Assembly (NCBI GenBank): GCA_022560875.1
Contig: JADFSH010000016.1
Location: forward strand, 1-42,107
Source of the DNA: Planctomycetota bacterium
GTDB lineage: Bacteria > Planctomycetota > Phycisphaerae > Phycisphaerales > SM1A02
DNA length: 42,107 nucleotides
Direction: 5' to 3'
Made by a program: the position numbers and the translations under genes. The first letter of the stretch is position 1, and each line of letters starts with the position of its first letter. Below, in pieces: positions 1 through 8,148 of this stretch. A model generated the notes under the pieces. It was not told the origin of the DNA. It made no database searches and saw only the letters and a list, made by a program, of their open reading frames with translations.

Positions 1-857
1 AAGCTGTCATTCAGCGGGCTCCTCAATACGACTTTGCAAGACTGCTGTTGGGGACGGCCTATCACCGGCTCGGGCGTCTTGATGAGGCGGAAGCCCAGTT
101 CGCGAAAGGCGCGGGATCGAAGCCTATCTATGAGGACCCCTGGCGGGAGGAGGTGCTGGCCTACCGAACCGGGTACGCCGGTATCATTCTCGAAGCAGAT
201 CGACTTCTCGCTCGGGGCCAGGGAGCAGCCCTCATCAACAAGCTGGAAGCTCTGCGGCTCGATTACCCTGATGATGTGGTGGTGTCCTACAAGCTTGCCG
301 AAGCCTGTGAGCAGAGCGGCCGGAGCCAGGAGGCGCTGCGGATTCTTGAAGCGATCGCCCAAGGACACCCTGAGCATGTCATGACGCATTTGAAGCTGTC
401 GGATTACTACGCCTCGTCGGGACGCCTGGATCAAGCCATCGCCCAGGTGCGAATGGCGGTGAATCTGAATCCAGAATTGGGAACGTCCCACCGACAGCTT
501 GGAAAACTGCTTTCTCAGTCCGGCGACTATGAAGGCGCGGCAGAAGCCTTGACCCTCGCGATCAAGAACGGACGTACCGAACCCGACATCGCACTCTCCC
601 TGGGTTCACTGCAAGCCAAACTTGCACGATGGCGTGAGGCGACGAAAACCTTTGATTCCCTGACGAAACGATCTCCCGATTCCGCTGCGGCATTCTGTTG
701 GCTGGCGCGAGCCAGCGCGGAGATCGGGGACTTTCAGCGCAGCGGAGCCGCACTTCAGAAAGCCATCGAACTCGATCCCCAACTTTCGATGCTGCCTCAA
801 ACCCGGGCTCGAATCCGTTTTCTCTTTGAACAAAGTGCCGATCGCCAGCCGAACTGA
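1..857 (+). CDS. TPR-repeat protein, 5' end outside the window
   Basis: The reading frame is already open at base 3 and stays open through the first codons (AVIQRAPQYDFARLLLGTAY), so the TTG at 48 is probably internal and the true start lies upstream. The visible 284 residues are almost all helical repeats of about 34 residues with TPR signatures such as LGRLDEAEAQF, SGRLDQAIAQVRMAVNLNPE, SGDYEGAAEALTLAI and IGDFQRSGAALQKAIELDPQ. TPR arrays are protein-protein interaction scaffolds. The gene sits 15 bases before an FG-GAP/UnbV lipoprotein gene, and TPR plus UnbV pairs are common, so the two are probably co-transcribed. No catalytic domain is visible. The exact role is unknown. Confidence 0.85.
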   Translation, partial: AVIQRAPQYDFARLLLGTAYHRLGRLDEAEAQFAKGAGSKPIYEDPWREEVLAYRTGYAGIILEADRLLARGQGAALINKLEALRLDYPDDVVVSYKLAEACEQSGRSQEALRILEAIAQGHPEHVMTHLKLSDYYASSGRLDQAIAQVRMAVNLNPELGTSHRQLGKLLSQSGDYEGAAEALTLAIKNGRTEPDIALSLGSLQAKLARWREATKTFDSLTKRSPDSAAAFCWLARASAEIGDFQRSGAALQKAIELDPQLSMLPQTRARIRFLFEQSADRQPN

Positions 858-872
858 TACGATCCCAGCCCG

Positions 873-2603
873 ATGCCGGCCCGAGCCTTAAAATCGTGTG
901 TTAGACCCCCGGCAATGATTCCGTCATTGATGTGCATCCTCATGCTTGCGTCACCGGGGTGCAAGAAACAATCCGGTACTCAAACCGGAAGCTCGACTGC
1001 CAATTCGCCGTCCGGGGAGCCGTGGTTCGAGGAGATCGCCCAGGAGCGGGGACTGACGTTTCGCCACGAGTCGCCGGTCTCCGACCGTTATCTGCTTCCG
1101 GAAACCATACCGGGCGGGGCGGCACTGCTGGACATTGATAACGATGGTGATCTTGATGTGTACTTCATCCAGAGCGGCCAGGTACTCGGCGCCGTCGATG
1201 AGCAGCCCGCCAATCAACTCTTTGAAAATCTGGGTGATGCCACATTTCGCAATATCACCGAGAAGAGCGGACTCGGTGATCGCGGTTACGGCATGGGCGT
1301 GGCCTGCGGCGATTACGACAACGATGGCGATGTGGATGTGTACATCACCAATCTGGGGGCCAATGTGCTGTACCAGAATCAGGGCGACGGGACATTCGTC
1401 GATGTCACAAACTATGCCGGGGTGGGTCACGAGGGATGGGGAACTTCCGCGGCATTTCTCGATTACGACCGTGATGGCGATCTGGATCTCTTTGTCTGCA
1501 ACTATGTGAAATGGTCCCTCCAGGTTGAAATCGAATGCTACAACGCACAGGGCGCGAGGGACTACTGTTCGCCGGGCAATTACGACCTTCCCTCGGCCGA
1601 TGTGCTGTATCGCAATAATGGCGATGGCACGTTCACCGATGTCAGTGATGAATCCGGCGTGGCCTTAGCCTTCGGCAACGGCCTCGGCGTGGTGGGCAGC
1701 GACTTCAATAACGATGGATGGATCGACATTTTCGTCGCCAATGACACCAATCCGGATCATCTCTGGATCAATCAGAAGGACGGCACGTTTCTCGAACGGG
1801 GACTGTTTTCCGGTTGCGCCCTCGATCAGGAGGGAATTGCCAAGGCGGGGATGGGGGTCACGGTCGGGGATATCGATTTCGACGGCGATTTCGACCTGAT
1901 GGTCGGCAACCTCGCGAAGGAATCGGATTCGCTGTTTCTCAATGACAACGGTTTCTTCACCGACGGCACCATACGCTACGGACTCAGCTCGATCAGCCGA
2001 CGCTTTACTCGATTCGGCATGGGCTGGGTCGATTTCGACAACGACGGCCGGCTGGACTTGTTTCAGGCCACCGGCCGCGTGGTTCGCCAGGAAACCGCGT
2101 ACGGAACCGATCCATATGCTGAGCCGAATCTCCTGTTTCAGGGGATGGGGAACAGCCGTTTCGAGGAGAGACTGCCGCGCGGGGGAATTGACACGCCAAC
2201 CGCCCGAAACAGTCGCGCCGTCGTCTTTGGCGACATCGATAATGACGGCGGCATCGACCTGCTCATCATCAACCAGATGAATCAGGTCCATCTCTTGCGA
2301 AACATTGCGCCACAGCGGGGAAACTGGCTTTCACTGCGGATTCTCGATGAGAACCAGCGGGATGCCTACGGCGCGATCGTCTCGATGACGATTGGCGAAA
2401 AGACGATCCGGAAGGAGGTCCGAGCCGCCTACAGCTATCTGTCCAGCAACGATCCCCGGGTCCACATCGGTCTTGGGAAAGAGGAGCGCGTCACCAATGT
2501 GACCGTAATCTGGCCGGATGGCACGGGCAGCGAATTCGGCGAGATTCAGGCCAATCAATTTCGAACTTTAAATCGTTTGGACTCACGAGAAAGCGCTGAT
2601 TGA
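873..2603 (+). CDS. CRTAC1-like lipoprotein with FG-GAP/VCBS repeats and ASPIC/UnbV domain
   Basis: The N-terminus has a hydrophobic stretch ending in LASPGC, a plausible lipobox, followed by a Ser/Thr-rich linker. An ATG at 915 would place this signal closer to the start and is a good alternative. The body is a series of FG-GAP/VCBS blade repeats with calcium-type loops (DIDNDGDLDVYF, DYDNDGDVDVYI, DYDRDGDLDLFV, DFNNDGWIDIFV, DFDNDGRLDLFQ, DIDNDGGIDLLI), as in an integrin-like beta-propeller. The last 80 or so residues match the ASPIC/UnbV domain (NWLSLRI...DAYGA, RKEVRAAYSYLSSNDPRVHIGLG, VTVIWPDG). The protein should be anchored outside the cytoplasm. Its ligand is unknown. The family is strongly expanded in planctomycetes. 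Confidence 0.9.
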   Translation: MPARALKSCVRPPAMIPSLMCILMLASPGCKKQSGTQTGSSTANSPSGEPWFEEIAQERGLTFRHESPVSDRYLLPETIPGGAALLDIDNDGDLDVYFIQSGQVLGAVDEQPANQLFENLGDATFRNITEKSGLGDRGYGMGVACGDYDNDGDVDVYITNLGANVLYQNQGDGTFVDVTNYAGVGHEGWGTSAAFLDYDRDGDLDLFVCNYVKWSLQVEIECYNAQGARDYCSPGNYDLPSADVLYRNNGDGTFTDVSDESGVALAFGNGLGVVGSDFNNDGWIDIFVANDTNPDHLWINQKDGTFLERGLFSGCALDQEGIAKAGMGVTVGDIDFDGDFDLMVGNLAKESDSLFLNDNGFFTDGTIRYGLSSISRRFTRFGMGWVDFDNDGRLDLFQATGRVVRQETAYGTDPYAEPNLLFQGMGNSRFEERLPRGGIDTPTARNSRAVVFGDIDNDGGIDLLIINQMNQVHLLRNIAPQRGNWLSLRILDENQRDAYGAIVSMTIGEKTIRKEVRAAYSYLSSNDPRVHIGLGKEERVTNVTVIWPDGTGSEFGEIQANQFRTLNRLDSRESAD

Positions 2604-2622
2604 TTCCTGCTGACGGCAGGAG
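2604..2622. terminator. Hairpin between convergent genes
   Basis: CCTGC at 2606-2610 pairs with GCAGG at 2616-2620 around a TGACG loop, and T2605-A2621 adds a sixth pair. It lies directly after the stop of the FG-GAP gene and just before the stop of the opposing secreted-protein gene. There is no clear T run, so it is at best a weak bidirectional terminator. Confidence 0.35.
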
Positions 2623-2628
2623 ACCGAA

Positions 2629-3474
2629 TCAGGGACATGATCCCCATGCTGCCAGCAGGGCGAGCAGGTCGGTGACATTTACGGTGTCACCAACGCCTGC
2701 AATATCGCATGACGAACCCACTTGACCCCAAGCCGCCAGGAGAGCGAGAAGATCTGTGACGTTAACCGAACCGTCTCCATTGCTGCAATCCGCAGGACAG
2801 GGCAGAGGACCGCCGGAGGATTGCACCGTCCCGCTGGCGTCCGCGTTATTCGTAAAAACGGCGCCTCCGGTAGTCAGGCTGTAATTGTCGGCGTTGTTGG
2901 TACTGAGAGCAGAGGCAACTCCCTGAAATTGCAAGGCGTCGATACCGCTTGAGGGCAATGATCCGGGCCACCTTCCGTAATCTCCATCAACATCATTGAA
3001 AGTCGATCCCGTTTTCGGTCCGGTGTAGCCCGACCCACCCCAACTCAATCGCCACCACACGGTGCCTAAGCTGTCAATAAAGGTGAGAGAACCCGCCGCC
3101 AGGTAGCTCGCAGGAATGGCATTGCTCATAATAAAATCGGGCGTAATGGATGGACTCAAATGTGCAGCGAAGGAAGATGTCGTCAGGAGAATCCTACGAC
3201 CGGCCGAACCGAAGCTCACATTGCCAGGAATTGTGATAAGAGTCACCGGATTCTCGCCAGCAGCGTCATATGCTATCAGGCGTGTTCTGAACACGAAATT
3301 CTGTAACGCAAACCTCATCCGGAGTTGAATGGCCTGAGCGCTGGTGTCACCTTCCACCCCTGCGATCACCTGTTCGATTTGCATTAAATGAAACGCAGCT
3401 TGGAGTGGAGTGGAAAGTCCGGCAGACGAGATCACCGCCAAACATACGCAGAATCGCTTAGTGATGGACAACAT
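2629..3474 (-). CDS. Secreted protein with two C-terminal dockerin-like tags
   Basis: The ATG at 3474 is preceded by AGGAG with a 7-base gap and is preferred to the upstream TTG at 3480. It gives 281 residues. A Sec signal peptide (RFCVCLAVISSAGLSTPLQA) precedes a mature domain of about 200 residues rich in Gly, Ser, Thr and Asn with few charges, containing WWRLSWGG and a lamin-tail-like run (SFGSAGRRILLTTSSFA). I do not recognise a named catalytic family. After a short Cys-containing linker come two copies of VNVTDLLALLAAWG, the first in a DGS calcium-loop context; the protein ends in GSCP. The HAF-repeat protein at 31138 carries the same tag. This points to export, with the tag used for anchoring or recognition; that role is inferred. 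Confidence 0.85.
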   Translation of the reverse strand: MLSITKRFCVCLAVISSAGLSTPLQAAFHLMQIEQVIAGVEGDTSAQAIQLRMRFALQNFVFRTRLIAYDAAGENPVTLITIPGNVSFGSAGRRILLTTSSFAAHLSPSITPDFIMSNAIPASYLAAGSLTFIDSLGTVWWRLSWGGSGYTGPKTGSTFNDVDGDYGRWPGSLPSSGIDALQFQGVASALSTNNADNYSLTTGGAVFTNNADASGTVQSSGGPLPCPADCSNGDGSVNVTDLLALLAAWGQVGSSCDIAGVGDTVNVTDLLALLAAWGSCP

Positions 3475-3546
3475 GCTCAATCTCCTAGTATTTGCATAAG
3501 GAAAAGGCAGGACTACCTTGAAGTAATTCTGTTAGAATCAATCCAA

Positions 3547-3574
3547 AGTATCCAGCATTTATTCACTCATTCAA
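3547..3574 (-). promoter_or_regulatory. Candidate sigma-70-type promoter for the tag-bearing secreted protein
   Basis: On the minus strand TTGAAT (3574-3569) and GATACT (3552-3547) are separated by 16 bases in an AT-rich stretch, about 70 bases upstream of the start at 3474. Each hexamer matches the consensus at four of six positions. This is sequence resemblance only. Confidence 0.3.
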
Positions 3575-3657
3575 GAGCAAAAATGTGAAAGTTGACCCGG
3601 ATCTGGGGAAAACTTGTTTTTGGTCGAGGAGAGCGATTTTGGACCGGAGGAGTGAAT

Positions 3658-3885
3658 TCAGGCTTGCTGATCACTGTTGACATCGGCTTTCATCAGCCGC
3701 TCACCCTGATCGGGAGAGATCGATCCTTCGGCAACATAAGCGGCGATTTCCCGACGGCTTCTTTCCCGGGATATCCCGGTCACAATGGTGGTGATCGCCT
3801 TGAGCAGCATCCCGATGATAATACACGCCGCGATACCCACGAGAGCGACGATGCTATCGTCTAAACCTCTGATGATCTCAACCAC
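3658..3885 (-). CDS. Small one-helix membrane protein with SHOCT-like tail
   Basis: A GTG at 3885 is preceded by AGAGGAG with a 7-base gap and gives 75 residues; the upstream TTG at 3909 has no such site. One transmembrane helix (IVALVGIAACIIIGMLLKAI) is followed by a basic stretch (SRERSRREIA). The tail AAYVAEGSISPDQGERLMKA resembles the short SHOCT-type helix pair found at the ends of many small membrane proteins. It stands alone between divergent genes. Function is unknown; an oligomerising membrane stress or scaffold protein is a guess from the architecture. Confidence 0.7.
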   Translation of the reverse strand: MVEIIRGLDDSIVALVGIAACIIIGMLLKAITTIVTGISRERSRREIAAYVAEGSISPDQGERLMKADVNSDQQA

Positions 3886-4061
3886 GGTGTAACTCCTCTG
3901 ATTACCCAACAGCGTGGAGCATGTCGGTAGGCTCTATTCTATCTTCCGATTCGCCCCGTTCCTATTTCAATTAAATTGGCGAACCATCGTCAATCTCCGA
4001 AACGGGGAAATGAGGCGGAATTGAAGGATTCTCCGAATCTGCCCTCCATTCACCATCAGGA

Positions 4062-4102
4062 AGGTTGCCCTTAGGGCGATTCGTGGAACAATGAGGCAAC
4101 CT
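4062..4102. repeat. 8-bp inverted repeat upstream of the glycosyltransferase
   Basis: AGGTTGCC (4062-4069) and GGCAACCT (4095-4102) are perfect complements with a 25-base loop. The left arm overlaps a second small hairpin, GCCC-TTA-GGGC (4067-4077), so two folds compete. The region lies in the 297-base gap between two divergent genes, about 80 bases before the glycosyltransferase start. It could be an operator or an RNA switch-like leader. Nothing else is recognised in the gap apart from a short palindrome, CAATTAAATTG, at 3968-3978. Confidence 0.4.
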
Positions 4103-4182
4103 CGCATGGTTAAAGCACCATAATATGGAGTCATTGCTCTCCTGGCCTTTTCATCTCACGATACCCCCCCGCCCCCCTTCTC

Positions 4183-5712
4183 ATGGACGCTCTCGCCCTA
4201 CCTTTGGTGATCTACTACTTCCTGGTGATCGCGGTCGTATGCCTGTACGGACTGCATCGCTATTGGATCGTCTGGGTCTATCTGCGGGTGCGGGGCTCGG
4301 CCAAGGCTCCGCATACCCCCGAGAAGTTTCCCCAGCTTCCCCTGGTGACCGTTCAACTCCCCATGTTCAATGAGAAGCAGGTCGCCCGGCGGATCATCGA
4401 AGCGGCCTGTCGCATCGACTACCCTCGCGATCGTCTTCAGATTCAGGTGCTCGATGACTCCACCGATGAATCCGCCGATATCGCCCGGAGATGTTGCCAG
4501 GAGATGTCTGACGCGGGATGTGATGTGGAGTTCATCCATCGCCAGGATCGAAACGGGTTCAAGGCGGGCGCCCTGGATGAGGCCATGCACTCCGCCAAGG
4601 GAGAGTTCATCATCGTTTTCGATGCCGACTTCGTTCCCCCGCCGGACATCCTGCTTTCAATCATCGACGAGTTCACTGACGACTCCATCGGCATGGTCCA
4701 GACCCGCTGGGTTCACCTGAATCGGGACGAATCCCTGCTCACCCAGATTCAAGCCATGTTTCTCGACGGGCATTTCATCGTCGAGCAGACCGCCCGGGCG
4801 TATTCCGGAAAGTGGTTCAATTTCAACGGTACGGCGGGAGTCTGGCGAAAAAGCTGCATCGATGACGCCGGAGGCTGGCAACATGACACCCTGACCGAGG
4901 ACACCGATCTTTCCTATCGCGCCCAACTGGCCGGTTGGAAATTTCTCTATCGGTACGACGTGACCTGTCCCGCCGAAATTCCTCCCACCCTCGGAGCCTT
5001 TCTCACCCAGCAACATCGCTGGAACAAAGGGTTGATTCAAACCGCGATCAAACTCCTCCCCCGCATCCTTCGAAGCGATTATTCCTGGAGCCGGAAGATC
5101 GAGGCGTGGTTTCACCTGACCTCTCCCATTGTCCATATCGCGATTCTTCTCCTGGTGACCCTCGTGATCCCCTCGCTGTTTGTCAGCTTGCCGCTGGAGC
5201 ATGTGGACTGGGGGTGGGGGGTTCTGTACGGCGGGACATTCCTCTTTCTCGGGGCGTTTGCCGCCTGCACGTTTTATCTCACGTCTCAATGGGCACAAGG
5301 CTACTCCATGCTTGCGACGCTTCTGCGCCTGCCGGCGTTGCTCGCCCTCGGCATCGGCATCACCGTCCTGAACACAAAGGCAATCCTGGAAGCCGTCATC
5401 GGAAAAAAAAGCCCCTTTGTCAGAACGCCGAAATTCAACGGCGCCCTGGTTAGTGAACTCGATCCTCTCGCCGCACGAAAAAAGAAACGCCTTCCCCCGG
5501 GAAGCATCGAACTGCTGCTCGGCATACTCATGTCCGTATGCTTTCTCGTTGCGATCAGACGTCCCTTCACCCTCGTGGGCGCACCGTTCATCCTGCTCTT
5601 TGCCTCAGGCTTTCTCTGGATTGGCATCGCCAGTCTGCGCGAATCCATAAGGCAATCGGCGATCAACGCCGGTGAAGCAGTCCTCGCTCAGACCAATCTC
5701 ACATCCGAGTGA
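4183..5712 (+). CDS. Processive family 2 glycosyltransferase, cellulose/mannan synthase-like
   Basis: This 509-aa inner-membrane enzyme has one N-terminal transmembrane helix (residues 5-35), a cytoplasmic GT-A domain (about 50-285) and a C-terminal group of four or five helices. The motifs of processive GT2 enzymes are all present: DD at 91-92, DAD at 147-149, TED at 238-240 and QQHRW at 276-280. The layout resembles plant CslA mannan synthases and bacterial relatives that polymerise and export a beta-linked polysaccharide using nucleotide sugars. The substrate cannot be told from sequence. No PilZ domain or BcsB-like partner gene is nearby. The start is the only well-placed ATG. The gene stands alone with its own upstream inverted repeat. 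Confidence 0.9.
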   Translation: MDALALPLVIYYFLVIAVVCLYGLHRYWIVWVYLRVRGSAKAPHTPEKFPQLPLVTVQLPMFNEKQVARRIIEAACRIDYPRDRLQIQVLDDSTDESADIARRCCQEMSDAGCDVEFIHRQDRNGFKAGALDEAMHSAKGEFIIVFDADFVPPPDILLSIIDEFTDDSIGMVQTRWVHLNRDESLLTQIQAMFLDGHFIVEQTARAYSGKWFNFNGTAGVWRKSCIDDAGGWQHDTLTEDTDLSYRAQLAGWKFLYRYDVTCPAEIPPTLGAFLTQQHRWNKGLIQTAIKLLPRILRSDYSWSRKIEAWFHLTSPIVHIAILLLVTLVIPSLFVSLPLEHVDWGWGVLYGGTFLFLGAFAACTFYLTSQWAQGYSMLATLLRLPALLALGIGITVLNTKAILEAVIGKKSPFVRTPKFNGALVSELDPLAARKKKRLPPGSIELLLGILMSVCFLVAIRRPFTLVGAPFILLFASGFLWIGIASLRESIRQSAINAGEAVLAQTNLTSE

Positions 5713-5731
5713 CACCACGAGGGCCGACGAA

Positions 5732-5748
5732 TGATCGGGGGACGATCA
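5732..5748. terminator. Hairpin between convergent genes
   Basis: TGATCG (5732-5737) and CGATCA (5743-5748) form a 6-bp stem with a GGGGA loop between the glycosyltransferase stop and the opposing lipoprotein stop. There is no T tract on either side. Confidence 0.35.
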
Positions 5749-6414
5749 ATCGCTCGATCGCAGAACTTGAATCTGAGGCTGGCTCGAGTCCGGGTTTCTC
5801 AGAACCCGCACCGTTCCGTCCGGCTCCCACATGACCCGATTATGACGACTCTCTCTCAGGCTCAGGAACAGCTCCCACTGATCAAGCCCGTTGGTCAGGA
5901 GATAGAGAGTGCCCGTCAGTTGATACTGAACTTCTTCATCGCCGGTGTCGATGAAACGCAGACGATGAGGATGCCCCGCCTGCGAAAGCAAATCGGCCAG
6001 ACGTCTGCGGAAGGCAAAGTACTCACGACGTGAGCTTCGGCTCTGATTGCGCAGGTTTGAACAGTCAATCACCGTCCAGCCGTCCGGGCCGCGCCGAGGA
6101 TCGCCCAGATCATCGAGCAGGGAATTCACCAGATCGATAGCCCCAGGATCTGCCGGTCCCGGCCTGATGACCTCGCCCGGGCTCTCGAAACGCTCCGCCG
6201 GGCGGGGATTCTCATTCATTTCCGGCATCATTTCAGCCTGGAGAGGCGCAATCCTCGCCATTCGCTTGAGATTCGGCGAGGAATACTGCTTCGGCAAAGC
6301 ACAACCCACACTACCCAGGACAACCACCAACCCCAAGATGCTGAGTCGAAGTCGGATCCATTCACGGCTGAGGGGATCGGTGTGAATCACGCTCGCAAAA
6401 TCCTTAATGTCCAT
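5746..6414 (-). CDS. Lipoprotein resembling the LpoB/CsgG-type periplasmic fold
   Basis: The ATG at 6414 places a signal (LRLSILGLVVVLGSVGC) with a good lipobox near the N-terminus; the longer frame from 6507 would bury it. The protein has 222 residues. After a Pro-rich linker, the C-terminal half reads VIDCSNLRNQSRS, FRRRLADLLSQAG, YQLTGTLYLLT, ELFLSLRESRHNRVMWEPDG. This order matches the LpoB/CsgG-like fold (strand plus 'N' motif, helix, then 'Y.L.G.L' and 'L.L.d...g..vW' strands). LpoB activates penicillin-binding proteins in enterobacteria. The resemblance is read by eye, and whether this protein activates a synthase is unknown. It is divergent from a small gene at 6497. Confidence 0.6.
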   Translation of the reverse strand: MDIKDFASVIHTDPLSREWIRLRLSILGLVVVLGSVGCALPKQYSSPNLKRMARIAPLQAEMMPEMNENPRPAERFESPGEVIRPGPADPGAIDLVNSLLDDLGDPRRGPDGWTVIDCSNLRNQSRSSRREYFAFRRRLADLLSQAGHPHRLRFIDTGDEEVQYQLTGTLYLLTNGLDQWELFLSLRESRHNRVMWEPDGTVRVLRNPDSSQPQIQVLRSSD

Positions 6415-6496
6415 ATCGGTTATCCACTGTTCACTTTTGCCGGGGTGAACCGATTCACCTCTACCCAGAGAGACCCCAGCCAATGGAGCGGCTTCC

Positions 6497-6700
6497 ATGC
6501 TTACCAAGTATCAACTCATCAACTCAATTCAAGAGATCAATGTTTCCGCACGTGCCGATTGGTTGGAGATGTTCGATATATCGGCTCTTCACTCTTACTT
6601 GAACAATCTCCAGCGGACTCTGGAGCCTCGAGGGGCTGACAGTCGCTGGTTGAGGCCAGAAGGCACGCCCCCATTCGTTGTTCGTTACGCTCGTTCCTGA
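6497..6700 (+). CDS. Small 67-aa protein, unrecognised
   Basis: ATG at 6497 is preceded by GGAG with an 8-base gap. The product is amphipathic and helical (SARADWLEMFDISALHSYLNNLQ), with a Trp- and Pro-containing end (WLRPEGTPPFVVRYARS), and looks like real protein rather than a shadow frame. It runs divergently from the LpoB-like gene and its last 16 bases overlap the 3' end of the opposing receiver gene. No known domain is recognised. The regular helix spacing suggests a small regulator or adaptor, but this is a guess. Confidence 0.55.
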   Translation: MLTKYQLINSIQEINVSARADWLEMFDISALHSYLNNLQRTLEPRGADSRWLRPEGTPPFVVRYARS

Positions 6701-7230
6701 TCGGTTTCGTCCGTCTCGGGCAGGTTCCGCACGTCGGGTCGGGCTCGCCGGCGTAGTTCGAGTAAGTGATCGAATTGCTTTTTCACCAAGCGAAGTTCAA
6801 GCAGGGATTTGACCCGGGTCAGCAGTTCGAGCTTATTGATGGGTTTGGTGATAAAATCGTTCGTGCCGCAATCAACCGCCCGTTCAAAATCCCCCACCTC
6901 ATGAAGCGCCGTCACCATGATGACAACCACGTCACGAGTGGAGTCACTGGATTTTATCTTCTGACACACTTCAAATCCTGACATCCGGGGCATCATGACA
7001 TCCAACAGGACAAGATCGGGGCATTCCTCCTGAATCGCCTCCACCGCCTCGACGCCATCTCGGGCCGTACGCAGATGGCAGGTGAGTTCTTCGAGGTAAG
7101 CCTGCATCAGTTCGAGATTCTGCTGATTGTCATCAACCAGCAGAATCGACGCCCGGGACAGATCAATCGGTTCCAGTTCAGTGGGAGTCGTTTCCATTTC
7201 GGTTGCCGAGGATAAGTCGGTCATCATCAT
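6685..7230 (-). CDS. Single-domain response regulator with C-terminal helix
   Basis: A CheY-like receiver domain covers about residues 27-150. The acidic pair is in LLVDDN, the phospho-acceptor Asp in LVLLDVMMP, the switch Thr in VIMVTA, and the conserved Lys in FITKPI. A 25-residue N-terminal extension precedes it, and a charged helix (KKQFDHLLELRRRARP) follows in place of an output domain. Such proteins relay phosphate or act by protein contact. The ATG overlaps the TGA of the upstream transferase gene (ATGA), so the two are translationally coupled. No histidine kinase gene is in the window. Two further ATG codons directly downstream (7227, 7224) could also serve. Confidence 0.9.
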   Translation of the reverse strand: MMMTDLSSATEMETTPTELEPIDLSRASILLVDDNQQNLELMQAYLEELTCHLRTARDGVEAVEAIQEECPDLVLLDVMMPRMSGFEVCQKIKSSDSTRDVVVIMVTALHEVGDFERAVDCGTNDFITKPINKLELLTRVKSLLELRLVKKQFDHLLELRRRARPDVRNLPETDETDQERA

Positions 7231-7964
7231 GAATTCTCAGGATTTTCAGGCAGGGCCAACAGTTCGTTGAGACGACACGCGAGTCGAAGTAAGGCTGCAT
7301 CCTTTACCGTTGCTGATGGTTTCGTTACGGCCAGTCTGTGTCTCAGTTTCATCAGATCTTCAGGCGTATCCACATCAGGCCAGACCGGCAACTCCTCAAG
7401 CGAATATCCAGCTTCTTCCGCTCGCTGACACGTTTGATGGTACACGGATTCGCTTCCCCAGTCGATTTCCCGTAGTACCAAGGGCACATACCTTCTCGCG
7501 GCCAGCGTCCAGTAGCCTCCATCTTCAGTCGATCCCAGCGCCAGATCCGACCTTTCGAGGGAAACGGGAATCATCTTCAGCCATTCGATGGGTATGTCAG
7601 GACTGTCCATCCCGAAAAATGCAATCGCCTGATCGACTCCAACCTGTTTCCACACGTGATCGAGCCGCTGGCCGAGATTTCCCGGCCCCTGATCGACAAT
7701 CCGGACGATTGCGGGGCCAAGTCGCCGACTCATGTCAGAGCCGAATCCATCGGGAGTTACCCCAAGAATGACCTGACCGAAGATTCCCAGACGCCGGATC
7801 ATGCACTGAAGCATGGCCATTGCGACTTCTGACGCGGTCTCGGCGGAAAGCGAATCTGAAATCAGTCGGGTTTTTCCCCGGCCGGGCTCGGGATATTTGG
7901 CCATCACCACGGCATGGACACTTTCGATGTCGATTCGCCTAACTCCTTCTGTCAGTGCCAGCAA
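7227..7964 (-). CDS. DUF2064/TIGR04282-family nucleotidyltransferase-like glycosyltransferase
   Basis: The signature MAKYPEPGRGKTRL near the N-terminus, the acidic centre FFGMDSPDIP, GSTEDGGYW and the late LPVWPDVDTPEDL identify the DUF2064 family (TIGR04282), a GT-A-fold group related to CofC and MobA. Members are annotated as glycosyltransferases of cofactor or sugar pathways, and the real substrate is usually not known. The length (245 aa) is normal for the family. It overlaps the receiver gene downstream by four bases. The start at 7964 precedes a short N-terminal extension; a later start nearer the MAKYPEPG block is possible. Confidence 0.85.
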   Translation of the reverse strand: MLALTEGVRRIDIESVHAVVMAKYPEPGRGKTRLISDSLSAETASEVAMAMLQCMIRRLGIFGQVILGVTPDGFGSDMSRRLGPAIVRIVDQGPGNLGQRLDHVWKQVGVDQAIAFFGMDSPDIPIEWLKMIPVSLERSDLALGSTEDGGYWTLAARRYVPLVLREIDWGSESVYHQTCQRAEEAGYSLEELPVWPDVDTPEDLMKLRHRLAVTKPSATVKDAALLRLACRLNELLALPENPENS

Positions 7965-8148
7965 TGGCTCATCGTATCGCGGGCGGAGATCAGTGCTTCG
8001 GGGTGAGCCATGCTCTCAACATACTGTCTCGAAAGCAGCCGAGACTTGTCCCCGGAGAGAGCCTAGGATTTGCTCAACCAGTCCCTAGTCTTGGATCCGG
8101 GTTCGCATGCATCCCTCAGGATCGATTCCTCAGCAAAGCCTCTGCCGA

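Noticed and set aside
1665-2291. Minus-strand frame (208 aa) across the FG-GAP gene
   Set aside because: It is a shadow of the repeated DNDGD codons of the real gene and reads as Val/Ile/Glu runs with no domain.
2629-2790. True dockerin domains implying a cellulosome
   Set aside because: The tags are single half-EF-hand segments with a fixed hydrophobic tail, and no cohesin or scaffold protein is in the window.
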